From Aegilops tauschii subsp. strangulata (taxonomy: Eukaryota; Streptophyta; Magnoliopsida; Poales; Poaceae), in NCBI RefSeq assembly GCF_002575655.3, contig NC_053040.3:461266780-461330779 (forward strand): a DNA stretch of 64,000 nucleotides. Direction: 5' to 3'. Numbering within the stretch: the first letter of the stretch is position 1; every line of letters starts with the position of its first letter. This document shows, in pieces, positions 1 to 9,591 of this stretch. The position numbers and the translations under genes are program-made. The notes under the pieces are model-generated. The model made no database searches. It saw nothing but the letters and a program-made list of their open reading frames with translations, and was not told where the DNA came from.

Positions 1-1366
1 TGGTAAGCAAAATCGTCTTGCTGGCACAATCGATGTTTCCTCCATACAACGATAGCCAATCCATTCCCAAAATCACATCCAAACCTTGCGATTCCAAAAC
101 AATGAGGTCTGAGGGGAAAACATGCCTACCAATGGCCAGTGGTATCTGAAAACATCCTTGGGTGGCCATATACTCTGCTCCTGGCGAGGTTACTAACATA
201 GGGGTTTTGAGAACTTGGGTGGACATCTTAAACTTATTTACGAATCCCCTTGATATGTAGGAATGCGATGCACCAGTATCGAAAAGAACGGTTGCAGTAA
301 ATGACTTAACCAAAAACTTACCTATTACTGCATCAGGCTGAGCTTCAACCTCCTCCACGCTCACGTGGTTCACATGTCCTTTGTTGAACGGGTTCGGCTT
401 CTTCCCAGAGCTTCCATTGCCATTTCCATTTTGGGCTTCGGGACAATCAGTAGCATAATGTCCCGTCTTCTGGCACTTGAAACAAGTAATGTGACTTAGA
501 TCTCTCTTGTTTGAGGTAGATGGGTTGGTGCGGTTCTGTCCGTTTCCTCCTCCATTCCCATTACCATTCTTGGAGCCATTATGGTTGTGCGAACTACCTC
601 CTCCATGGGTATGCTGAAACTGTCCTCCCGGCTTCGGGGTAAATCGTGGCTTCTGCTGGGCTCCAGAATTGTACTTCCCTTGTCCATACTTCCTCTTGCG
701 GTTTTCAATCTGCTGTTGCTTCCCTTCAATCATGAGAGCTCTATCTACCAGCTCCTGGTAGTTGTTGAAGGTTGCTACCATCAACTGCATACTCAGTTCA
801 TCATTCAGTCCTTCCAAAAATTTCTCCTGCTTGGCAGCATCTGTAGCAACATCATCTGGTGCATAACGTGCAAACTTACTGAATTCCTCCACATACTGGC
901 CTACGGTGCGTCCTCCTTGGCGTAGGTTACGAAACTCACGCTTCTTCATAGCCATAGCACCTGCTGAAACATGAGCTGTACGGAAAGCTTGCTGAAACTG
1001 GTCCCATGTGACAGTGTCAATAGGGTGCGTGGCTGTATAATTCTCCCACCATGATGCTGCGGGTCCATCAAGCTGATGTGCGGCAAAACGCACTCTTTCC
1101 GCATCTGTGCATCCTGCAGTGGTCAACTCCCTTCCAACTTTGCGGAGCCAATCATCTGCTACAATCGGCTCGGTGCTACTGGAAAACACCGGCGGGTTTA
1201 GCCTTAAGAAACGGGCTAAGTGATCAACAGGTGGTGGTGGCGGTGGGTTGTTGTTGTTGTTGTTGCCTTGGTTCTGCACTAACACTTGCATCAGGGCATT
1301 CTGTTGCTGAATCAACTGGGTGATCTCTGGCGGGAAAACAAATCCGGTGTCGCGTCTCGGAGGCAT
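1..1366 (-). CDS. Gag-protease part of Gypsy polyprotein (partial)
   Basis: The frame is open from ATG 1366-1364 to the left edge, about 455 codons without a stop. It starts MPPRRDTGF. Next come a Pro/Asn-rich stretch and a retrotransposon gag domain (WW/E-N-Y region near residue 110 and a QYVEEFSKF-type motif near 160). A Gly/Asn/His-rich linker leads to the canonical CX2CX4HX4C zinc knuckle CFKCQKTGHYATDCP near residue 305. A retropepsin follows with active-site FDTGASHSY near residue 375 and the flap-side DVILGMDWL near 435. Gag packages the RNA and the protease matures the polyprotein. RT, RNase H and integrase would follow to the left. This is one of the few pol frames in the window with no visible lesion, so A may be fairly young. 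Confidence 0.88.
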   Translation of the reverse strand, partial: MPPRRDTGFVFPPEITQLIQQQNALMQVLVQNQGNNNNNNPPPPPPVDHLARFLRLNPPVFSSSTEPIVADDWLRKVGRELTTAGCTDAERVRFAAHQLDGPAASWWENYTATHPIDTVTWDQFQQAFRTAHVSAGAMAMKKREFRNLRQGGRTVGQYVEEFSKFARYAPDDVATDAAKQEKFLEGLNDELSMQLMVATFNNYQELVDRALMIEGKQQQIENRKRKYGQGKYNSGAQQKPRFTPKPGGQFQHTHGGGSSHNHNGSKNGNGNGGGNGQNRTNPSTSNKRDLSHITCFKCQKTGHYATDCPEAQNGNGNGSSGKKPNPFNKGHVNHVSVEEVEAQPDAVIGKFLVKSFTATVLFDTGASHSYISRGFVNKFKMSTQVLKTPMLVTSPGAEYMATQGCFQIPLAIGRHVFPSDLIVLESQGLDVILGMDWLSLYGGNIDCASKTILLT

Positions 1367-1565
1367 TTGATAGGTTTAGAAAAGATGAGAGTTAAGAATA
1401 GAATGGGGTCTAGAGAGAAAACACTACCCATATGCTCATGAGACAAATTCAATCAATATCACTCAATCAATTCAAACAAGGAAAAACAATCGATCTAACT
1501 AGCATTACAAAGTGCTTGAACTATACTATTAAATGGGGGAAAACTACTACTGATATGGTGGTCTA

Positions 1566-2285
1566 CTAGAAATTCTGATCCGTTGAAGACTCCATGATGT
1601 CTGCTCCAGCTTCATCAACCCAGTCGTCTTCACTTGGTTCCGAGTCGGTGTCGTCGATGATGATGTAGTTATCCGGACAAGTGCATTCGTCGACTTCTGC
1701 TTTTGGCACTGGATTTCCCACAAATGCTCCAATCTTCTTCTCCAGGTCGTCAATCTTCCCTACTAGTGCGTTGATTTCCTCCAAATAATCTTCGCGTGTA
1801 GCCTTGAGTGCTTCTTGGAGCTCCTTGATCTTTGTTAATGCCTTCTTCAGTTCTTCCTTGTCCGTGCACATCTGGTTCTCCTGACGACGAATATGTTGGT
1901 TCTGCTCCTGGATGAAAGCTGCAATTGATCCATCCTTCTTGGTCTTGATCATCTCCCATTGCGTGTCTCGACGTCCACAAATCTGATAAATTGTATCCTT
2001 AAGCTCCTGGTGGTAGACTTCTCCAATGCGTCCCATGGCGATGTGTGCGGCCATGCTCTTCCCTAAACTCCAAGTTGGTGCTTCGAAAACCAATCTCATG
2101 GCACTAAACATCGTTCCTGGAATGATAACTTGAATCTTCCAGCTCTCCTCTTCAGGTAATGTGGCGTTGTAGGTTCCGGTGATGCTTGGTATTCCTATGT
2201 TCAAGTACTTCGTGACTTCCTTCAAGTGTCGACCAAACGGCGTGTCTTCATCTGGTTGCATGAACTTCCTCCTTGCATTCGCCAT
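1566..2285 (-). CDS. Extra sense ORF between primer site and gag (239 aa, coiled coil)
   Basis: This intact ATG-to-stop frame of 239 codons is in the same orientation as gag and lies between the primer site (2381) and the gag ATG (1366). Residues 1-110 look globular and hydrophobic (GIPSITGTYNATL, a Trp-rich stretch, AAHIAMGRIGEVY). Residues 115-190 are a heptad-like coiled coil rich in Glu, Lys and Leu, and the C-terminus is strongly acidic with a single CTC pair. I do not recognise a named domain. Extra ORFs in plant LTR retrotransposons are known, but one ahead of gag in a Tekay-like element is less usual. It could be an expressed accessory protein or a captured host fragment. No signal peptide or membrane segment is visible. 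Confidence 0.7.
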   Translation of the reverse strand: MANARRKFMQPDEDTPFGRHLKEVTKYLNIGIPSITGTYNATLPEEESWKIQVIIPGTMFSAMRLVFEAPTWSLGKSMAAHIAMGRIGEVYHQELKDTIYQICGRRDTQWEMIKTKKDGSIAAFIQEQNQHIRRQENQMCTDKEELKKALTKIKELQEALKATREDYLEEINALVGKIDDLEKKIGAFVGNPVPKAEVDECTCPDNYIIIDDTDSEPSEDDWVDEAGADIMESSTDQNF

Positions 2286-2380
2286 TCCTAAAAGAGTAGA
2301 AAGTGGAGAGGGGTCAGAAATGAGAAGAGAGAAGCTTTCTAGGGCTTAAGCTTAGTGGTCGTGTCCTACAGTCAGCGTGT

Positions 2381-2392
2381 GCTCTGATACCA
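2381..2392 (-). other. Primer-binding site (tRNA-Met initiator type), element A
   Basis: The minus strand reads TGGTATCAGAGC four bases inside the LTR end. This is the usual primer site complementary to plant initiator tRNA-Met, and it fixes the LTR/internal border and the element's orientation. Confidence 0.85.
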
Positions 2393-2396
2393 ACTT

Positions 2397-5147
2397 TGTA
2401 GCGACCAGACCTCAAATGGCCTGTGCTGCTGTGCACCAGTGTCATCCCTGGATCAGTAATGCTGACACGCACAGTACAAATGGAGGATTTATAACAGAGT
2501 AGCAATCACACACTTATTACATCGAATATCTCTGAAGAGCTTAAGTATGATAAACATGGCTTAAGGCCATCTAATAACGATAACAGCGGAAGACTTGGAA
2601 GATAAGTGAGTCCATCACTCCAGCGGCATCACTGAGTATAAGACCACGACCTAAGGCACCTTACTCGTCGTCTGAAAAGTCTGCAACATGAAACGTTGCA
2701 GCCCGAAAACGGGTCAGCACATAGAATATGCTGGCAAAGTAACACATAGAGAGCAATGAACAATAATAATGCTATACTACATGCATATATGGCTGGTGGA
2801 AAGCTCTATGGTTACAGTTTTGCGAAAAGCCAATTTTATCCTACTTCAAAGGAATAAATTTTATTTAACTATCATGGTGGTTGTGAAACATTGAGAAGGT
2901 ACCTCCAACTCAATCCCAATTAAGTGTCATCATTAACCCAGCAAAATTAATTAAAAGTAACATGATGATGAGATTCAAATGATAATCCAAGTACTAGATA
3001 CTCAAGTTGTCCATAACCGGGGACACGGCTAACCATGATTAGTTTGTACACCCTGCAGAGGTTTGCGCACTTTTCCCCACAAGACTCGATCGCCTCCGCT
3101 TGCTTCTCGCACTGCATGATGTTTGAGAAACGGATGACCGAGACACAGCCTTTCAGAAACAATCACTCTTTACTCTGGATGGACCGGTACACCTACTTTC
3201 CCCTACATCTGCTAGCCCACCTCTTCAAGAGATCTTGTAACCTACTCAACTATGCTAGAGCCCATAATAGCTTGTGGCTGCACACGGAAGTTTCTAGCAT
3301 GAATAATCTTATGATCCCTTTGAGCCTGGGTGGCGGACCTTATACATACAGACAACACTGGGTTCTCCAGGTGCCTCAATCCACCCAGATGTGAGTTTTA
3401 GTTGCCACCTTAAGTTGAAACATTAATAAACATCCCACATCTGTCGTGAATATCACTCAAACCCAATCCACGTCTACGAGCATAGCATGGCAATAGTAAA
3501 AGCAACGTAGAAGTAACTCCCAAGGGTTTGATAAGAAAAACAGGTAATAGGTACTACCTCAACTACTTCCCAATACCCACAATTTAATTAGATCCTAACC
3601 ATGCAATGTTTGAGGAAAACAGATCTAATGCAGTAAAACTGGGTATGAACGGGATATGATCAAAGTGTTACTTGCCTTGCTGATGATCCGCAAAACCTAG
3701 CGAGTCGAAGTAACAAGCGGCACACTCCGGGTACTCTATCGCAAACAAACAAGCATACAATCAGTACTCATCTAATGCACAGGTAAAACTCGAATGAAAG
3801 ATCCAACCAGAAAGTTCAACTTAAGAACTCCGGTTTGCAAAAAGAATCAACTCGAAAGAAGCAACGAAAGTCAAACGACGAAAGAAAGAAACTTTATTTG
3901 CTAATTTGGATCTAGGTCAAATTTTACTGTTGCAAAAACTTGTTTGAGTAGGTTAAACGGAAAGAGAATTTCGAGACGAAACTCTAGGCGCTTGAATCGC
4001 CTGATTCCGATAAACGAGCGAGAAGTTAAACAGAATCGAAGATTCGATCAGAAATCGAATCTGAGAAAATAACGAGAAAAAAATCCGACTAAAAGAAAAA
4101 CGGACGAACGGTTAAATAACGGACGTTCGTTAACTGGGAAAAACCGACGAACGCGTTCGTTAGAACGAACGGTTCGGTGAACGCTCGAAAAATAATAAAA
4201 CCGAAAAAAAACCGATCTAGGGTTTTTTTAGACGAACGGTTTTTTTTTAAGGAAAACCGGCAACGGCGAGGTGCGGCTACCTCGGGGACGGGCTCCGGCG
4301 AGGCTCCGGCGACGGGGCTGCGGGGCTCGGGGCTCGGGCGGCTCGGGGGCGAGGGGCGGGGCTCCGGCGGCGGCTCCGGCGAGCGGCGGCGGCGGCGCAA
4401 GGCGGCGGCGGCGCGGATCCGTGCGGGCGGTGGCGGTCGAGGCGAGTGCGGCGGCGGCGGCTTGCGGTGAGGGAGAGGGGGGGCGGCGGTATAAATAGGG
4501 GGGTGGAGGTGACTTGGGGGAGGGGGTGGCCGGCGGGAGCCGTGCGGGAGCCGGACTCGGCCATGGCGGCGGCGGCGTCTCGTGCGCGAGGAGGAGAGGG
4601 GCGCGGGGTGGGCCGGCGGCCTGGCTGGGCTGCAGCCCGGTCGGGCGCGCGCAGTTTTTTTTTAAATAAGTTCCGCGGAAAACAATTCGTAGAAAAATAA
4701 ATAAAAATCCGAAAAATATGAAATAAATTTTCCTCGTCTAGTTGGAAAATCTAGAATAGGGTGAACATTTTTTTAAATCAAAATAAATATTTTGAAAACA
4801 TGCAATATTTTTAATGCAATAAAAATTGCAAATAAAATCCAAATAAATTCCAAATGATGATTTTAACATTTTTCCTCCAGTATTTCAATTGTTTTGGAGA
4901 AGTCATATTTTCTCCTCTCGTTTATTTTAAAATGGAATATTTTTCCGAAGAGAAAATAATTAAAACCAAAATCCTCGTCTTATTATTTGATGAAAATCAA
5001 ATATGAAAATTCGAGAAAATCCCCAACTCTCTCCGAGGGTCCTTGAGTTGCTTAGGATTTATCGAGGTTTTGTCAAAATGCAATAAAACATGATATGCAA
5101 TGATGATCTATGTATAACATACCAAATTGAAAATTTGGGATGTTACA
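2397..5147 (-). repeat. 5' LTR of element A (about 2.75 kb)
   Basis: The minus strand starts TGTAACATCCCAAATTTTC and ends GGTCGCTACA next to the primer site. The second LTR is not in the window, so the borders rest on the TG/CA ends, the primer site and the abrupt switch to element B sequence at 5148. The LTR is A/T-rich at its outer end (4660-5147) and has a strongly GC-rich island at about 4261-4660. I see no gene inside it. Several GC-driven open frames around 4090-4700 look like composition artefacts. Confidence 0.8.
4261..4660. promoter_or_regulatory. GC-rich island with TATA box inside the LTR of A
   Basis: About 400 bases of near-pure G/C sit in an otherwise A/T-rich LTR. TATAAATA at 4490-4497 reads as a TATA box on the plus strand and as TATTTATA on the minus strand. 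On the minus strand a pyrimidine-rich CTCTCCCTC stretch follows, a plausible initiator for the element's own transcript. On the plus strand an ATG at 4563 lies about 65 bases downstream. The element's promoter is expected in the LTR; which strand is used, or whether both are, cannot be told from sequence. Confidence 0.5.
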
Positions 5148-6387
5148 GTTAATTGATGACGAGGCTCAATTCGAGGCTTTGAGCGGCATTGACTGGAAAT
5201 CATCAACCTTCCAGGTCATGGAATCAGCCGGAGGAGCGGAGAGGGATGAGCCGGAAGCTTCGACTCCACAAGCACCTTGATCTTTAGACGGCTCATGGTC
5301 GCACCTGAGAACAATGCCTCACCTTTTGGACTCGGGGAGTCTTGTAATAGAGTAGGATAAACACTTAATTTTGTCGTGCCATCGTGCACGTGTTGAATGC
5401 TTAACTCCATTGAAGCTGCTTCTTCTTATTCCTTTGGGTTAAAATTGATCAGTTATTTTCCTTAAGCTCAAATAGCTGACTTTAATCATCCTGCATGGAA
5501 AACAAGTCACAAGTCTCTAGGCGGCTTACCGTACTGAGAATCATAGACCTTTTATATATAACCCGGAATAAGAACCAAAGTCACTAAAGACTGGCCCTCA
5601 ATTATGTCTTTGATGTAACTATGATTGCATACTTACAAGCCTTCAAGTATGCTTCCGGTTTATGTAACCCAAATAATGAGATGAAGATCTCAATTCCGGT
5701 TTACCAGCATCAAGAATACTTACTATGTGTTTATCAACGTTGTGAATCAAAATTAAGTCGGCAAAGTAAAAGCCGCCCTTGCACACTGTTGATATGACCA
5801 ACAGAACTTGTTGTAAGTCAGAAGATCAAAAACGTAGGGGCTTCCGGTTCGAATTCGACCAGAGAACCATCCCAAAGGGGTTAAGCTAAGATTCGAATGC
5901 GATCATATAGCCCCCAGTGGCTTTGGCGATGCCAATCAAGAGGGTACCGACAGCTATGTTCTCTTTGGTTCGAATACGACCCATGTTTGAACAGGAAGCC
6001 CCCAAATGACCTTAAGAGTTGTTTAACGACGCTGATTCGAATACGATCCACGTCGGTTCCCAAAGGGGGTTGAGCTATGATTCAAATATGATCAATGAAA
6101 ACTCCCCAATGAGCTCGGCACTTTGCCAATCAAGTGGGTATCGACAGCTATGTTCTCTTTGGTTCGAATACGACCTATGTTTGAACAGGAAGCCCCCAGG
6201 TGATTATATTGTTTACGGCTAGATTCGGATACGATCATGAGCCGGATCTACCTCCAAGTGACCATGTGATGTTATAATGGAAATAATACGTTTACCTTTG
6301 GAGGAGAAAAGGACAGAGGTCCTGCTTTATTATTTATCATAATATATACATGACTATAGAATAATGTACATTATGAGAGCCGGTGGC
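5148..6387 (-). other. Non-coding 3' tail of element B
   Basis: These 1.24 kb lie downstream of the integrase stop on the minus strand. No open frame of interest is present. Long non-coding tails between pol and the 3' LTR are usual in Tat-lineage elements. The stretch includes the approximately 190-bp direct repeat listed separately. Confidence 0.6.
5871..6198. repeat. Tandem direct repeat, two units about 190 bp apart
   Basis: Unit 1 (5871-6006) and unit 2 (6059-6198) share cccaaaggggttgagct-type starts, the core agctatgttctctttggtt and the end tttgaacaggaagccccc. They also contain repeated ttcgaatacgatc motifs, with a further copy between them. The divergence between units suggests an old duplication within the tail of element B. 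Confidence 0.7.
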
Positions 6388-6942
6388 TCAAGTGTAATAA
6401 GGCCGAAGCGGAGCTATGTTCCATGGCCGACGGGTCTCTTCCTCCGACTTGCGTGAATATTTGTGCTCCCGAACGTCAATAACGTAGTATGACCCGTTGT
6501 GCAAGTTCTTGCTGACCACAAAGGGCCCTTCCCAAGGCGGGGATAGCTTGTGTGCATCTGTTTGATCCTGGATGAGCCGGAGCACCACATCACCTTCCTG
6601 GAAGACCCGGGACTTAACCCGGCGACTGTGATAACGGCGCAGGTCTTGTTGGTAAATCGCTGAGCCAGCTGCTGCCACGTCACGCTATTCGTCCAACAAG
6701 TCAAGAGCATCTTGGCGCGCCTGTTCATTATCCGCCTCAACATAAGCCGCCACTCGAGGCGAATCATGACGGATGTCACTGGGGAGGACTACTTCCGCTC
6801 CATAAACCATGAAGAAAGGCGTGTAACCCGTAGACCTGTTAGGAGTAGTGTTGATGCTCCATAACACGGAGGGTAACTCCTCCACCCAACAACCCGGCGT
6901 CCATTGCAAAGGGACCAAAAGCCGGGGCTTAATGCCCTTCAA
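6388..6942 (-). pseudogene. Integrase C-terminal region, element B
   Basis: This continues the integrase frame after a TAA at 6949-6951. It includes WSINTTPNRSTGYTPFF and YGAEVVLPSD (the end of the catalytic domain and linker), a TAG at 6685-6687, and then the C-terminal GDVVLRLIQ...WEGPFVV fold typical of Gypsy integrases (GPY/F-type module). All pieces are in one frame with the upstream pol, so only point changes break it. Both stops could come from Gln codons by a C-to-T change (inferred from family consensus, not verified). Confidence 0.8.
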
Positions 6943-6948
6943 GATCTC

Positions 6949-8547
6949 CTAATTAGCTCTCTCAGCTTGACCATTGGATTGAGGGTGAGCCACTGATGAA
7001 ACATCAAGTTGAATATGCTCTCGTTGACAAAACTCCTCCATGGCGCCCTTAGACAGATTGGTACCATTGTCAGTTATAATGCTGTGTGGAAAGCCGAAGC
7101 GAAATATCACCTTTTTCATGAACTGAACCGCCGTGGCCGCGTCACACTTGCTAACTAGCTCTGCCTCAACCCACTTTGTGAACTTGTCAACTGCCACCAA
7201 AAGGTGGGTCTTCTTATCCTTGGACCTTTTAAAAGGCCCAACCATATCAAGCCCCCAGACCGCAAATGGCCAAGTGATTGGTATCATCCTCAGCTCCTGA
7301 GCCGGCACATGAGCCCGTCGCGAGAACCTCTGGCAACCATCACATTTACTGACCAAGTCCTCCGCATCAGCATGAGCTGTCAGCCAATAAAAACCATGAC
7401 GAAAAGCCTTGGCCACAAGAGATTTTGAGCCGGCATGATGGCCACAATCCCCCTCGTGAATTTCTCGCAAAATATCTTGGCCTTCCTCAGGGGAAACGCA
7501 ACGCTGGAAAGTTCGAGTGACACTGCGGCGATGTAGCTCACCATTGATAATTATCATTGACTTAGACCGCCGGGTTATCTGTCTGGCCAAAGTTTCATCC
7601 TCAGGCAACTCTCCCCGGGTCATGTAAGACAAGTATGGTACTGTCCAGTCCGGGGTGATGTGGAGAGCCGCCACCAACTGTGCTTCTGGGTCAGGGATAG
7701 CCAAGTCTTCCTCTGTAGGTAACTTAACAGAAGGGTTATGCAAGATGTCCAGGAAAGTATTGGGCGGCACCGGCTTTCGCTGAGAGTCCAGCCGGCTTAG
7801 TGCATCAGCCGCCTTGTTCTTCCTGCGATCGATATGCTCTACTTGGTAACCCTGAAAATGTCCAGCAATGGCATCAACTTCACGGCGATAAGCCACCATG
7901 AGAGGGTCCTTGGAATCCCACTTGCCTGATACTTGTTGAGCCACTAAGTCTGAGTCGCCGAAGCACCTTACCCGGCTCAAGCTCATCTCCTTAGCCATCC
8001 GAAGACCATGGAGCAAGGCCTCGTACTCAGCCGCATTGTTAGTGCAAGGAAACATCAACCGCAGCACATAATGAAACCTGTCACCTTTAGGGGAAGCCAA
8101 TACAACTCCAGCCCCCGAGCCCTCCAATTGCCTAGACCCATCGAAGTGAATAGTCCAATATGTATTATCCGGCTTTTCTTCGGGCACTTGTAGCTCTGTC
8201 CAATCGTTGATGAAATCCACCAAAGCTTGAGATTTAACAGCAGTGCGTGGTACGTATTTCAGACCATGAGGCCCGAGCTCTATAGCCCACTTAGCCACTC
8301 TTCCTGTGGCTTCTCTGTTTTGGATGATGTCTCCGAGGGGGGCAGAACTAAGCACAGAGATGGGGTGACCTTGGAAATAATGCTTAAGCTTCCGGCTTGC
8401 CATGAACACACCATAAAAAAGCTTCTGCCAATGCGGATACCGCTGTTTGGACTCGATGAGCACTTCACTGACGTAATAAACCGGCCGCTGAACCGGATAC
8501 TCCTTACCCTCTTCCTTGCGCTCCACCACCACAGCCACACTGACGGC
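6949..8547 (-). pseudogene. RNase H and integrase core, element B
   Basis: After a TGA at 8548-8550 the frame is open for about 530 codons. The first part is the end of the RT-linked RNase H (YYVSEVL, QRYPHWQKL). A second, plant-type RNase H follows with HFDGSRQ, an EYEALLHGL glutamate, GDSDLV and a final ADALSRL. The integrase zinc-binding region has HEGDCGHHAG and CDGCQRF, and the catalytic triad appears in GLDMVGPF, ITDNGTNL and SNGQAERAN. RNase H removes the RNA strand during cDNA synthesis and integrase inserts the cDNA. A dual RNase H is characteristic of the Tat lineage. The frame ends at TAA 6949 just after the catalytic Glu. Confidence 0.9.
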
Positions 8548-8550
8548 TCA

Positions 8551-9591
8551 TGTGTTAGCAGCTACATACAGTAATAAGGGCTCCTTGTCAACCGGAGCAG
8601 CAAGGACTGGGTTCTCAGCCAGCTGTCTCTTCAAATCCTCAAAGGCAGTATTAGCAGCATCATTCTAGACAAAATCATCAGTTTTCTTCATCAACTGGTA
8701 CAGTGGCATGGCCTTCTCACCCAAACGGCTTATAAACCGGCTTAAAGCAGCGATACGACCCGCCAGGCGCTGGACGTCGTTTATACACGCCGGCTTAGCC
8801 AGAGAGGTGATTGCCTTAATCTTCTCCGGGTTAGCTTCAATGCCTCTATGAGAAAACAGAAAACCCAAGAGCTTGCCTACAGGAACACCAAAAACACACT
8901 TGGCCGGGTTAAGCATCATCTTGTAGACCCGGAGACTATCAAAGGTTTCTCTCAGATCATCTATCAAGGTTTCCTTCTCCCTGGACTTAACCACAATATC
9001 ATCCACATAGGCATGAACATGGCGCCCAATCTGGTTATGAAGACAGTTCTGCACGCAACGCTGATAAGTCGCATGTGCACTCTTGAGTCCAAAAGGCATA
9101 GACACATAACAGAAGGCTCCAAAGGGAGTGATGAACGCCGTTTTTTCTTGGTCTTCAACTGCCATTTTAATCTGATGGTATCCAGAATAAGCATCCAAGA
9201 AACTTAAGCGCTCGCAACCCGCCGTAGCATCAATAATTTGATCAATACGGGGGAGGGCAAAAGGATTAGCCGGACATGCCTTGTTTAAGTCCATGTAGTC
9301 CACACACATCCGCCAGGTGCCATTCTTCTTGAGCACGAGCACCGGGTTAGCTAACCACTCTGGGTGAAAGACTTCAACAATAAACCCGGCCGCCAAGAGC
9401 AGGGCCACCTCTTCACCAATGGCCTTCCGCCTCTCCTCATTAAACCGCCGAAGGAATTGCCTGACCGGCTTAAATTTCGGATCAACATTAAGAGTGTGCT
9501 CAGCGAGTTCTCTAGGTACACCTGGCATGTCAGAAGGTTTCCATGCGAAGATGTCCCTATTCTCACGGATGAACTCGATGAGCGCGCTTTC
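8551..9591 (-). pseudogene. Reverse transcriptase, element B
   Basis: Same frame as gag-protease, entered after a TAG at 9592-9594. IFAWKPSDMPG leads into the RT fold: VLVLKKNGTWRMCVDYMDLN, SFLDAYSGYHQIKM, PFGLKSAHATYQR, and the catalytic box YVDDIVVKS (two Asp). A connection domain follows. A TAG at 8665-8667 replaces what is usually a Trp after DFV, and a TGA at 8548-8550 ends the segment. Tat-lineage features include the TFDSLR and YVDDIVVKS wording. The catalytic residues are intact, so the protein was disabled by stop codons and not by active-site loss. Confidence 0.9.

Larger units (their letters stand above)
1..5147 (-). mobile_element. Element A: Ty3/Gypsy (Tekay/Del-like) retrotransposon, 5' part
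   Basis: The minus strand reads LTR (2397-5147), primer site (2381-2392), an extra ORF (1566-2285) and then gag-protease (1366 to the left edge). The rest of pol and the 3' LTR lie beyond the window. The outer LTR end is TGTAACATCC at 5147-5138 and the inner end is CTACA, giving the expected TG...CA termini. The element interrupts the 3' tail of element B at 5147/5148, so it is younger than B. The presumed 5-bp duplication is gttaa (5148-5152), but its partner is outside. The Tekay/Del lineage is inferred from the initiator-Met primer site and the gag/zinc-knuckle layout, because RT is not visible. Confidence 0.85.

Noticed and set aside
4089..4700. Several overlapping Ala/Arg/Pro/Gly-rich frames on both strands
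   Set aside because: Produced by the GC-rich island in the LTR of A; repetitive composition, no domains, overlapping in opposite directions.
5871..6198. Direct repeats considered as a CRISPR-like array or satellite
   Set aside because: Only two diverged long units in the tail of a plant retrotransposon; no regular short repeat-spacer pattern.
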